Source: Trichuris trichiura
Lineage: Eukaryota; Nematoda; Enoplea; Trichinellida; Trichuridae
Direction: 5' to 3'
DNA: 64,000 nt
Assembly: GCA_037903355.1 (NCBI GenBank)
Contig: JBAJFE010000029.1
Coordinates: 1,178,001-1,242,000, forward strand
Part shown: positions 30,301 through 43,791 of the stretch, piece by piece
How positions within the stretch are numbered: position 1 is the stretch's first letter
Layout: each line of letters begins with the position of its first letter
Notes under the pieces: model-generated
What the model was told of the DNA's origin: nothing
The model's database searches: none
What the model saw: only the letters and a program-made list of their open reading frames with translations
Made by a program: the position numbers and the translations under genes

Positions 30301-33300
30301 TCATTCGAGACCCGTCATCAGCGGTCTTAGGTTGTTGATCAACAACCTAAGACCGCTGATGACGGGTCTCGAATGACCTGAAAGCTCCGGATTTATTCTA
30401 CATATACAGAACAAACGGGAATTATCCGTAATAAACTTATTCATTATGAAAAGATTTGTTCCCGTACCAAGAAACTCCGTTTTCAAGGACAGATCTGTAG
30501 TACTCTAACATTGTCAGATTTTTTCTCTTTAAAACTGGGATTTCTTTTCCGCAGTTTGGCGCGAATACGTTTCTTGAAAAATGTTTCTCACTTCAACGCG
30601 TGGAGCATCTAAGCGTAACAGCACACGATCGTTTCAAAAAGCTGTATCGAGTGCATTCCTAGCGAAAGATGTTCAATCTTTCGAACGCCTTTCAGTCCAG
30701 CAAATGCTGGCAGGTATTTAAAAATGCGACCGATGTAAAACTTAACGCGAACGCTGTATGTGATGAAATATAGGATTACTGGAACGGGTATACCGGATTT
30801 CATACCTAAAAACATTATGGCCTTTTTTTGCAGCTAAGCAATTTGGGGCTTTCAAGACACGTCTGATCCCACGTAAGACAGCAATATTACTAATATGCTG
30901 ATGGGATTACATGTATCCAGAAAGCTTTGAAAATGAAACTCTTCCTCGTGCGCTAGTGCGCATGCCTTATGTGACTACGGAAATTCGACCTGTGAAATTT
31001 TTACTTTGTGAAGCTTCCAGGCCTCTGTTCCCGTCTTCAATGCGTCATTACATATTGAAATAAACAGACGCTTTTCGAAATTTTCGCCGAATAAAAATTT
31101 CAGGAATCGGATTTCCGTAGTTACATTTATGTATTCAGAAAGCTGCGAATTACTTAGCGGCAGAAAATAACCGGACTAACTAAACTACTACGTTTCTAAT
31201 GTGAACATTACGGCGCAGCGAAACTTTACCTTTTTGTTGAATGATCAGATCAATGAGAATACGAGAAAAGAGACCTCTGCAGCCACGTTAAAGTTGGACA
31301 CGCGCTACTCTTTCACGACTTTTCTAAATACACATTAAACAACCAACCACAAATGCGGGCCTACGGAATTGTTACTTAATAGATACACCTTTCGATAGAA
31401 GATGGTTCCTTTGAAATGCTTAGCTTGACCTGCAACGAGACTTGCAGGGCACATTAAATAACGATGAGCGGATCTTGAAGATGTGATGTTCTTGTACGGG
31501 ACGATATGTTTTCATATTTAAATATCTTTATTATGGATCCAATGTCCCGTTGATATGTACAATAAACGGGACATTGGATCCGTAATAAAAATATTTAAAG
31601 ATGAGCGGATCGTACAGTGTAGCTCAATAATTAGGTAGAGGTTTGTGTACTTTGTACTGATCAGAAAAAATTCCACACAGCATTACGAGTCCGGTTGAGG
31701 CAGCAATAAACACAAGATTTAAGCCGTCGTGCTTTTCTTCTACCTTAAACGGATCAGCCTAAAAGCGATGTGAAAGCCCTGACAATAGAAAATATCGATT
31801 AAACTGTTATCAATTTACCAACGCCACTGGGTTGACATTTAGCTGAAAAGACTAGGCGAGAACCTTTGAAGCATCGTCATAACTTACTCTTGAATGGCCA
31901 ATCTTGAGCAGTATTTCTGTTCTGCTTTTGGTCAGCGTAGTAATTCTCAATTTGATACTAACGTCCCTTCCTCCCGGTGGCGTCAGGAGATGTTTGGGCG
32001 GAGAGACGTCGGAAAGCTGAACCGTAGAAGCTTGACCCTGGTCGGTTCTGCACCACTCAGCGACAAACAACCCTGAAATAAAAGGTACCCGTAGCCAAAT
32101 CAGCGTTCTGAACTCTGCAGTCGTTTCTGTGAAACCGAGACTGGGATGCTTGCGCCAAAAAAGTTGAAGACTAATGGGTTTAGCTCAAGTACAATGTTTA
32201 ACAGTAGATCAAATGAACAACATATTGAAAACATGTCAAATGCTTTATATCTATTCGTGCGCATATTTTCACTGTAGATCAATTGATAACTACTCACTCG
32301 CCAAGTACCAAATGCGGTACGCTGTTCTGCGGAGCCAATGCGGAATGCAAATTAGACCTGGACAACAAACCTATTTGTCGATGTCTGCGTGGGTTTTCGG
32401 GAAACGGTCTCACGTGCCAAGGTAAGAAGTTGCTAAGTTACCCTAAAGCAACAAACATACAACTCCTGCAGATATTAATGAGTGCCAAATGAAAATACAC
32501 AAATGCCATTGGTTGGCAACATGCGAAAATACAGTAGGCAGCTATAGGTGCATTTGTCCGACTGGATATAATGGTGACGGGAGAAATGGCTGCTTCAGTT
32601 CATCGGTGTCAAATAATTCCAGTTTCATTGACGGTATGCTACTGTTGAACACACATTTTAAACTGCTTAAATAATCACCCAATTCACGCAGCCCAATGCG
32701 AACACGATGGCATTACGTTGCACTTGAAAAGTAAAGCCAAACTGCGAGGAAAAATTTATGTCAAATCTCAAAGTGGAAATCAAGTCTGCAGTCAACAAAT
32801 CTCTCAGCCTCAGGAAGGAACAGTATTCAAGTTCAAAGCAAGATTTGACTCTTGCGACGTCAGGAAAGTTTCAGCTGTAAGCATTTCTTCAGTGAAATAA
32901 TGCAAAAATGACACTTTTTATTGCTCAAGGATACTTACTCTGTAGTTGTGGTTATACAGAGGCATAGAGCATTTGTTACAAAAGACGACGAGGCATATAA
33001 GCTTGTATGCACCTATCCTTCGGCGGAACGTCAAGTGAACAGTGGGTTGAGCGTAAAGTTAGAGACTTTTTTTAGTTGAGACAGCTCTCATTGATGCACC
33101 TTTATTGACCTTATCCTAGGATGCTATCTACAACTGACACTTACACTCAGAGTGCGAGCAGCGCATCTTGTGCTCTAAACGTCATTGATCCTTCAACCAG
33201 TGAACCAGTAGTTCGAGCCACAGTGGGACAAAAGCTCCGGATGCAACTGGTCGTTAGTTCAATCGGTGAGTGTTCATACTTGGCCGTTTGAACACGGGAT

Positions 33301-35334
33301 TCCAGAATATGGACTCTGTTATTGTCGCTACGCTGACTGACCAACAAGAGCGATTATGTAGACAAGTGGTTCTTAGGGGGGAATAAACTCCAAAGGGATG
33401 ATTTGGGGTGGTAAAGGACTACCGAGGCAATGTCGTCCTCAGGATTCCTTAGACAAAGGGACTCTAATAAGCTCCCAGGCTGGCCATTTGGGCAATAAGA
33501 TGGCGAGAAAAAATATAGTACGTCTAGTGCGTAAATTCCCCTGCTCCCAGGGAGTTGATTTTGAAAAACGCTGACTTGGACAATTGCAGGAGACAATCAG
33601 GAAGTTATACCGAGAAACTGCATGGTGGTAAACATGGAAAGTGGTGAACGATATCCATTAACTGATCAAAATGGGTGCAGCCTTGACAGAACACTGTTTC
33701 CTAACTGGCGAAAGAAGAGCAGAGGACAACTGTATTCAGACTTTTCAACTTTTAAGTGGCCTGAGACAGCAATCATCCAATTTCAATGCGACTGTTCCGT
33801 TTGTACGGACAATTGTGCGGCAGCAGTAAGCTCATGCTCTGAATTTGTCATTTTTATTGTTCATACTATGCCTATAAATACCATCATTAGATATCAGACT
33901 GCCATGTTACGCGAACCAAAAGATCGTCACATCAGCCGCCGACAGACATCAGGCTTTCACACAATGTTCGATCAAACGCTCTTACCGTTTCTTCGTATGA
34001 AAAAATGAATAGCGACTCTCCAGATGAAAGTAAGCACCAAAATTTAACCAACGCTAACAATGTATAGCTTTGGAAGGGTAAATAAAAGAATACCCTATTG
34101 AAAAGTTGAAAACAAAATGACATAAAATTTTCATCGTTCTCGGCTAATTCGTTTTATTCGTAGATCAAATTCAAGGGATCTTCTGGTGAATTCGGTACTT
34201 TTTCCTTCTTAGAGACCTAAATGCACTTGTAGTCGACGTAAATAATTTTGAAGCGCCTGCAACGTTAACTCATTTGCGCGTCAACTGTAATTCTGTTAAG
34301 CTTCTACACTAAACCGTAGTCCTAACTGAAAAACAATTTTTGTAACGCACAGCAAGTCTACCAACACCATTAGGCCATTAGATAAGTTAAAGTTCACTAA
34401 CCACTAGTTTATTTCAGCTCTGTTTTAGGCTGTTCAATCGCCAGCAGGGCAAACCCTGCAAGCTAAGTTTAAATAATAAAAATGCATGAACAGTACGCGC
34501 TAAAGAAATCAATGAAAAGTTAACTAACTTCTATTTCATACGTATAGCCTCTTTAGACAATGGAAGAAATTTCATCTTCCTGCTGCTTTTACATCAAGAC
34601 AATTAGAAGACGAGTTTAGGCTTACTAGCATATCAGGAACCTTATGCAATTTATCACAGCGCAGCAGTAAATCCTACACAGTGGGATAAATGAGAAGCAA
34701 AAAATTTTACACTAACTCGTCGTTGAATGAGAACCTCTACTGTATCACACTGATTTACTGAGCAATTAAGCAGTAAGCAAGTGCGCTAACTACAAGAAAT
34801 ACGGCTCAAATACATGGGCCAACAACAGCTTTAATGGGGTCACTCACACAGAATATTCTTTTTTCTTCGCGCCCAATTTTAGCAAACAATAATTCGCATC
34901 TTATTCGATGGAAAAGAAAAGCATCAGGCAAGTTGCTCACGCTTCCAGTGGAAAACTTGGGAGAAAGGGTTACACGCTAGGAAACGGAGGTGCGAAGATA
35001 AACTTACTTGAAAGTAGCAAGAACAATATTAACTGAAACAAGCTGGCCGCCGCTCTTTAAATGGTTCATCTGCCAAGTAAATGAAGAGACCAAAGCAACG
35101 TCAACTTTTCTAAGAAAACAAATTATTAATAATATTAATACGAAGTTCAAAGGTGTTACGAGAGGCTTATATAACAATTTGATCAGTCAATAACGACCAC
35201 TTACTTTAGACAGCGCTTCGGTCTGTATGAACGGCTGGCTGTACATTGCATTCATAATGATCAATCTAATCCTGCTGGTCGCTGCAATTGCCATGTACTT
35301 GAATCGTCGAAGAAAAGACGCCTTCGCTTCGTGA
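21307..35334 (+). CDS. EGF-repeat and ZP-domain transmembrane matrix protein (FBN-1-like)
   Basis: Twenty exons were traced: 21307-21507, 21571-21801, 22208-22321, 22428-22478, 22533-22574, 24218-24418, 24473-24595, 24699-24815, 25172-25375, 26219-26329, 26383-26691, 28761-29612, 29665-29718, 32278-32421, 32472-32633, 32692-32876, 33151-33265, 33590-33825, 33891-34029 and 35210-35334, about 1,240 residues without the missing N-terminus. There are about 20 EGF-like modules, five or so of them calcium-binding (DIDEC, DVNEC, DVDEC, DINEC starts). A Cys-rich non-EGF module lies at 24699-24815. A ZP domain (32692 to about 33910) is followed by a furin-type site (RTKR|SS), a membrane segment ([20 protein letters not shown]) and a short basic tail ending FAS. 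Introns between EGF modules are all phase 1. The layout matches nematode apical matrix proteins such as FBN-1. At least six insertions sit in its introns. Confidence 0.88.
22688..22992 (+). mobile_element. Palindromic insertion, copy C
   Basis: The left tag is nearly consensus (TTTTGAAAACGTAGTTTC then TTGATACGGGA) and unpaired. Inner arms begin with a TATTTATTGATACAG block and end in the complementary TAAATAA. A short imperfect duplication (CATCATCA) is seen on both sides. Arms are diverged, so this is an older copy. A motif CCGAAGA, hairpin, CCGAAAGC lies at 22847-22877. Confidence 0.65.
23407..23627. mobile_element. DNA-transposon-like MITE with long inverted repeats
   Basis: Two inverted repeats of about 68 bases start TACCGTGTATTACGGCC and end with the mirror GGCCGTAATATACGGTA. 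They agree at about nine positions in ten and enclose a unique centre of about 85 bases. No one-sided tag and no clear target duplication are seen, so this is a different family from the palindromic insertions. Confidence 0.75.
24079..24131. repeat. Short hairpin with 22-base arms
   Basis: AACCCGTTGTTTAT(T/C)AAACGTT is repeated in inverted orientation (24079-24100 and 24110-24131) around a 9-base loop, with one mismatch. It may be a remnant of the palindromic family. Confidence 0.7.
25603..25870 (+). mobile_element. Palindromic insertion, copy D (variant end)
   Basis: The left end (TTTCAAAAATGAAAGAC then AACGGCGTTTTG) matches the end of copy I in the integrin gene at 63116-63242. Inner arms share ACCGTTTCATCGAAGC and its complement. 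A possible duplication of 9 bases with one mismatch (GYAAATTTT) flanks it. The hammerhead-like block is degenerate here. Confidence 0.65.
26781..27406 (-). mobile_element. Palindromic insertion, copy E (longest arms)
   Basis: A 9-base duplication (GATATCCCA) lies at 26772-26780 and 27407-27415. Arms of about 240 bases (around 26795-27030 and 27115-27350) pair almost perfectly around a central spacer of about 85 bases. The one-sided tag is at the right end (GCCCGTTACAAGAGAAG), so the copy is reversed relative to A and B. Confidence 0.82.
27621..27898 (-). mobile_element. Palindromic insertion, copy F
   Basis: A perfect 14-base duplication (TTCTAATCCTATTC) lies at 27607-27620 and 27899-27912. 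Arms of about 115 bases are nearly identical. The unpaired tag is at the right end (CCGTACGCAGAAACTA). Confidence 0.92.
27766..27796 (+). other. Hammerhead-like core motif in copy F
   Basis: CTGATGA, hairpin CGGGTC/GACCCG with loop GCGTTTG, then AAAGC. The mirror motif is on the minus strand in the other arm. Confidence 0.48.
29936..29983. repeat. Short inverted repeat
   Basis: CATTTTACACTTTTGTC and GTCAAAAGTGTAAAACG pair over about 15 of 17 bases around a 14-base loop. The function is unknown. Confidence 0.5.
30226..30483 (-). mobile_element. Palindromic insertion, copy G
   Basis: A 13-base duplication (CAAGGACAGATCT) lies at 30213-30225 and 30484-30496. The arms are effectively perfect over more than 110 bases, so this is probably the youngest copy. 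The tag is at the right end (CCCGTACCAAGAAACTC then CGTTTTCAA). Confidence 0.93.
30356..30385 (+). other. Hammerhead-like core motif in copy G
   Basis: CTGATGA, hairpin CGGGTC/GACCTG (one G-U pair), then AAAGC. The preceding arm forms a 13-base-pair stem that would correspond to stem I. Confidence 0.48.
31475..31599 (+). mobile_element. Palindromic insertion, copy H (short form)
   Basis: A perfect 12-base duplication (GATGAGCGGATC) lies at 31463-31474 and 31600-31611. The tag is TTGAAGATGTGATGTTC then TTGTACGGGA. The hairpin is only about 35 bases per arm and lacks the hammerhead-like block, so tag, TTTATTAYGGA and TCCCGTT appear to be the minimal shared parts. Confidence 0.92.
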
Positions 35335-35854
35335 CATTTCGTCTCTCACCATTTGCTGATTCGACCGCCAGAATAAGCAATTACCAGATGGAATGTATTA
35401 ATAGTAAGCTTGAACTGGTCCGATAAAGAGCAACTGGCGGTTTGGAAAAGATTAGTAGGAAAGTATTGCATTTTGCTTTTATGCTGCGAAGAAACCCGCG
35501 TCAAGCAATAAATTTTTAAAAAAATATTGCCATAATAGTGTTTCAGCATGAGCGCAAGGTGACAAAAACCTTTATAACAGCGTAGCAAACTGTACAAAAT
35601 TAGGACAACGAATGGCCTATCTATTTGACGGTAGAGAATGAAAGAATTAACAACTAAGAAAACACGTACAAATTCCAATCTTGCTTACTGTTGTAAGACA
35701 GCATATTTGCTCGAGTCGCTGTCGAGTGTCCGAAAAAGCTTTTGTTCACATGAGGGACGACCAAGGAAAACCATTCTCAACTGGGACAAAGGTAGCAGAA
35801 CACAAATTAATTGAACGCCAGTCAACTGGCCACCATTGGCAAGTCAAATATAGT
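35335..35854. other. Short convergent intergenic region
   Basis: It lies between the stops of the EGF-ZP gene (plus) and the PP1 gene (minus), so it holds both 3' UTRs. Nothing else is recognised. Confidence 0.45.
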
Positions 35855-39843
<3,989 letters not shown>

Positions 39844-41660
39844 GCGATCAAACAATCACCCAAGACCGCTTCGCTGGTCCTTCACCGGTACACAGTAGTC
39901 AGCATTACTTGGATATCTTTTACAACTTACCGTCGACCAAACAATACTTTTAGTGTATTGATATTCAATAACTCGCAGCAAATAGGTTACATGAAACAAC
40001 GTAACTCGTGACGATTTAGTGGCCTTGGACTTAGATTATCTGTAATGTGCTTTGAACGAGAGTAGATTCAGAAATATTTGTGCCTGAATTCCTAGTACTA
40101 TGATATCTTGGTTGACAATTCCTAATTTATCTAGAAGCTGGAGTTCCGGAAGCTTTATATAGTGAAGTTTTATGGGATAGTCGGAAACAGTGCTTCAAGT
40201 CCATTAAACTTCTTACACATTAAGACGAAATAAAGGGATGATCTCTCATGTCTATGAACTTTTCCTTCAGTCATACCCGTAATTCCTGCTTAAATGTGAT
40301 ACGGTAAGTGAGAACTGTCGTTTATAAAAATCGAATTGTTAATTTACTTTTTACTGAAAAGTCGAGTGAATTGCAGCCGTGTAGTCTGCTTTTGTTTCGT
40401 CTAAAAGACGAATGGTTGCCTGCTAAAATTAAAAAAACCGTTTCTAAAATGGGTGACCATTCCGATGTCATACCCTTTTCTCTCTTCGGGACTCGGTGTA
40501 AATAAAAACTTTCAAAAACGAAATGTCTGTCTCGTACATTAACGCTTTTCGTCAAACACGCTCTTCCATACCGTTAGACGTTACAAATGATCGCTCAAGT
40601 TAGTCGCTAACCCGATGGCGAAACGTATTTTCTGACATTTCGCTTAAAACGGCTGCTGTATGCAGAGGCTCGGCTATGAAGCGACCCAACTGCTTTACGT
40701 TCGAGAGCAATACAATGAAAAAGAGCATTTATTTAGAAGTAGTGAAGGCTAAACAGGGCAAGCAAGGAACGCAGTTGACAACAAGTGACAAAAACGCATA
40801 CCTATCATTTGCAGCTATGTTATCGCAGTGCAGAGCTTTTTCTTTTCATCTAAAGTGCGCTAGCTTTCCAGTTGTCCTCTACAGCTCGGTTTCAATGCTG
40901 AAACAAGCAGTCTACTGGAGCAACTTAAAATTCACTTAACACTAAATTCTCAGGCATATTCGCAGCCTTCCCATCTAAATGAATGTTGCCAACCAACCTA
41001 GGCACAAAAACATTTGTTTTACGGTAGATAAAATTCTAGAAATCCATTAGTATGTACAGTTGAACCTCCAAATTTGACCACCTCCCAGGTTGATCGATTT
41101 TTGACCAGTTGGTTTGTCCGCATGTTAATAAGCGCAAGGACAACCTCCATAAGTGGGAAGTTGACCTCTTCAGTTGTGACGTGGTATATGGACGCAATGC
41201 TAGTTTGTTCATTGTAAGTTGACCAGTCTGTTGAATGGACAACTTACGGTGGTTCAACCGCAATCTATTCGACCGAGCCACTTATACCCACAGCCTCCTA
41301 TGCTGACCATCCCCTACGTTCACCAGTTTTCCCCGGTCTGTTGGGTGGTCAATTTACGGAGGCACAACTGTACTTTCCATTCGGTATGAACATAGTTTAA
41401 GCAAAAACATCTTACTTTTTGGACATAATCATCACAGTGTCTATTAGCGACACTGACTATCTTACTTTCGGCAAATTTTATTGAAGGCGAAAGTATGGTT
41501 CCTTTGGATAGAACGGGCAGCAATAACACATTAATGTAGACAAATCGGATGGCAATCAATTGCATAGTGGTGCGCGCATTCCTTTCTAAACGGCTTCAAG
41601 TGGCGACCGCGATCGGTCGATACAACAGATGGCAAAAGATTGCTTAGCAAGCCATCTTAA
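39844..41660. other. Intergenic upstream of PP1
   Basis: It contains the PP1 promoter and 5' UTR, the 3' UTR of the membrane phosphatase gene and one MITE (41057-41370). Small open frames at 40308-40940 show no family resemblance. Confidence 0.4.
41057..41370. mobile_element. pogo/Tigger-like MITE
   Basis: Inverted ends begin CAGTTGAACCTCC and CAGTTGTGCCTCC, each continuing into a TTGACCACC block, and are flanked by TA on both sides (41055-41056 and 41371-41372). CAGT ends with TA duplications are typical of pogo/Tigger and other Tc1/mariner-related elements. A further internal copy of the end sequence occurs at about 41225-41262. There is no transposase frame. Confidence 0.75.
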
Positions 41661-43791
41661 TCATCGTTTCAGTCTTAAAAGTCGCTTCTCGCCGTACATA
41701 AGTGCCGTTTGGCAAGCAAACAAAAACTGCTCTTCGGTCTGCACCATTCCCATCCGTTGACTCCTTAAGCTTTTGACCAGTTCGACCGGAGCAAGTCGAG
41801 CCAAATTCGCCTCAATCATACGCATTAGCGCAAATACCAGGATGTAGACGCCTGTTCGGCCAATGCCCGCGCTACAATGAACAACCGTAGGTGGCTCCTT
41901 ACCCGTATCATCCCCCGTAGAGGAACACAGCAACAAATTATCCGGCTTCACTTTTGAAACCACTTCAAGAAATTCTAAGAATATTTGTGGTCGAGATGGC
42001 ACGCCGTGATCAGGCCATGCGGTGAAGCACAATTGGGTAACGTTCATTTCATGCTGCGTATCTGCATTGATAATGGAAAATTCGCGCAGATCATATCTGC
42101 CTGCGTGCTCCAATCTTATACAACTAACGATTAACCTATTCCATTCCTGGCTTTGATCAATTTCTGGCCAATAACGAAAGCACTTTTCCATGCCGGATTC
42201 TTGAATGTCAGTAAGCATTACTATTGTGTGCACCCGCTGTTCCCAAACCATTTGCCAAAAGTCGCCAACGGTGTTCTCAAGAGGACCTTGCGTGGCGATC
42301 CAGTGCATCTCCTCATCCACTTCCGGAATGCGCACTGTTACAAAACTAGCGTTCACGTAATCATTGCCAGCGCTGTTGTTCAGCAGTACAACCCGATTGT
42401 AATCATACGGTAATACGTTAGTATACCGATTTCTACATCGATTTTCTCGAGCTCGAGCACTTGAAAACGACACGTCTGGTGTCTGTCGCGGTAAACTTTG
42501 AAACTGAGAAATCATCTGCTTTCCGTTCAGTTCCTCATTCAATCTGCTACGGGACAGTATAACCGAGTCAGAAATGCTGGCCGCCGACTCTCCTACATCA
42601 ATCGAGCCGTACTACAAGTAAGAATGGACGGTTAGTTTTTGAATTCACACAAGTAACATAGCAGTGGTAAAAACGAAACATTATTTATAGTATCTCTCAT
42701 TTACGTTTACCGTACACATTTGGTTGCTTGGCGATTGGTGCTAAGCAATTTTCTAAACTAGTCATAACCAAGGGATTATACAAATCGTTCTTTCAGACCC
42801 ACATATTACTTTCCCTAGTCTGCTATCAACGACGATATCAATTACAGATTCAGCAGCTTAGCGGCAAAACTAAGTGGGCACGAGTCGTGCAATTATTATT
42901 ATCATGATTATCACGTACTTGAGAAAGGTATCCAGCAACCCACTGGCAGTTTGAAAAAATCTTGTCTGGTCGTAACTTGCATGTGCAAGCAAATGTTAAT
43001 AGACAAGGTTATGGCCAGTGCGTAAAGCAATGAATATGAAATCATTACCACCTAACCGAAACACGCTGACAGCAAAAACTACTGCTAACTGCTTACCTGC
43101 AAATCAGTCCCGCTTAGGCGTTTGTACTCAAATTGGCCCCTAGCCAACGATGATACTACACCGGGAGCCATCATTCCCAGAATAAACAACATCAACAGAA
43201 GAAGCCACTTTATCACAAAAACGCATAGAAAAACACGATCTTTCGGGCTGAAAACTACAAGACATAAAAATAATTACAACTGGACCCTTACTCTTCCAGC
43301 AAAAAGAACCATGCTTTTCCATTGAAATTGACGAACAGCAACGACTCCAGTGCCAGGGAAGAACCCCAGAAAATATTTAGCGTTACGCTGTGGCCACGAG
43401 TAGGTGGCGACGGTAGATCATAGTGGCGTTCCAGATAAAGTAGTAACAAAGAGAGGCTCCAGTTGTATACAAACGCTACCTGGTATACAATAGTATAACC
43501 ATAAAACGGTAAACCATAAACATGCCGCAGTATCGACCACAGTATCACTACCAACAGCATCAGCATCACAGTGAGCAAAATTTGCAGTAAGTAAAAGGGT
43601 GGCGCGCGGCCCAGAAGACGTTTGTCAAGACGTGAACTATACCGCACATACATACAAAATTCAGCATTTCCAAATATAAGCATCATCGATCCCAACGCGA
43701 ACGCAATAACGGTATCGATGAAGCAAGCGCTGAAGCCTTTGTCATACCAGACGGTATAAAATGTTACATTCGGGGGACAATATTCCACCAT
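41661..43791 (-). CDS. Predicted five-pass membrane protein with a C-terminal tyrosine phosphatase domain
   Basis: Exons 43791-43292, 43247-43097 and 42611-41661 join in frame to about 533 residues. Residues 1-217 resemble the TMD0 region of ABCC/ABCB6-type transporters: a short lumenal start with CPPNVTF and CFIDTV, then five hydrophobic segments at about 20-45, 65-88, 98-118, 134-155 and 172-195. No ATP-binding domain follows. Residues about 255-530 form a classical protein tyrosine phosphatase domain (RNRYTNVLPYDYNRV, WIATQGPL, WPDHGV, VHCSAGIGRTGV, QTEEQF) with catalytic Cys near 463, Arg near 469 and Asp near 418, all present, so it should be active. The domain is closest in feel to PTPN14/PTPN21. 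The alternative is two separate genes, with the first truncated. Confidence 0.72.

Noticed and set aside
30340..30400. A complete, certainly active hammerhead ribozyme
   Set aside because: The core resembles one but has an unpaired extra C and no identifiable cleavage triplet or stem III in the palindromic context; reported only as a motif.
23407..31599. A CRISPR-like array or clustered regulatory repeats
   Set aside because: The repeats are inverted, differ in sequence between copies, and have target duplications; the genome is eukaryotic.
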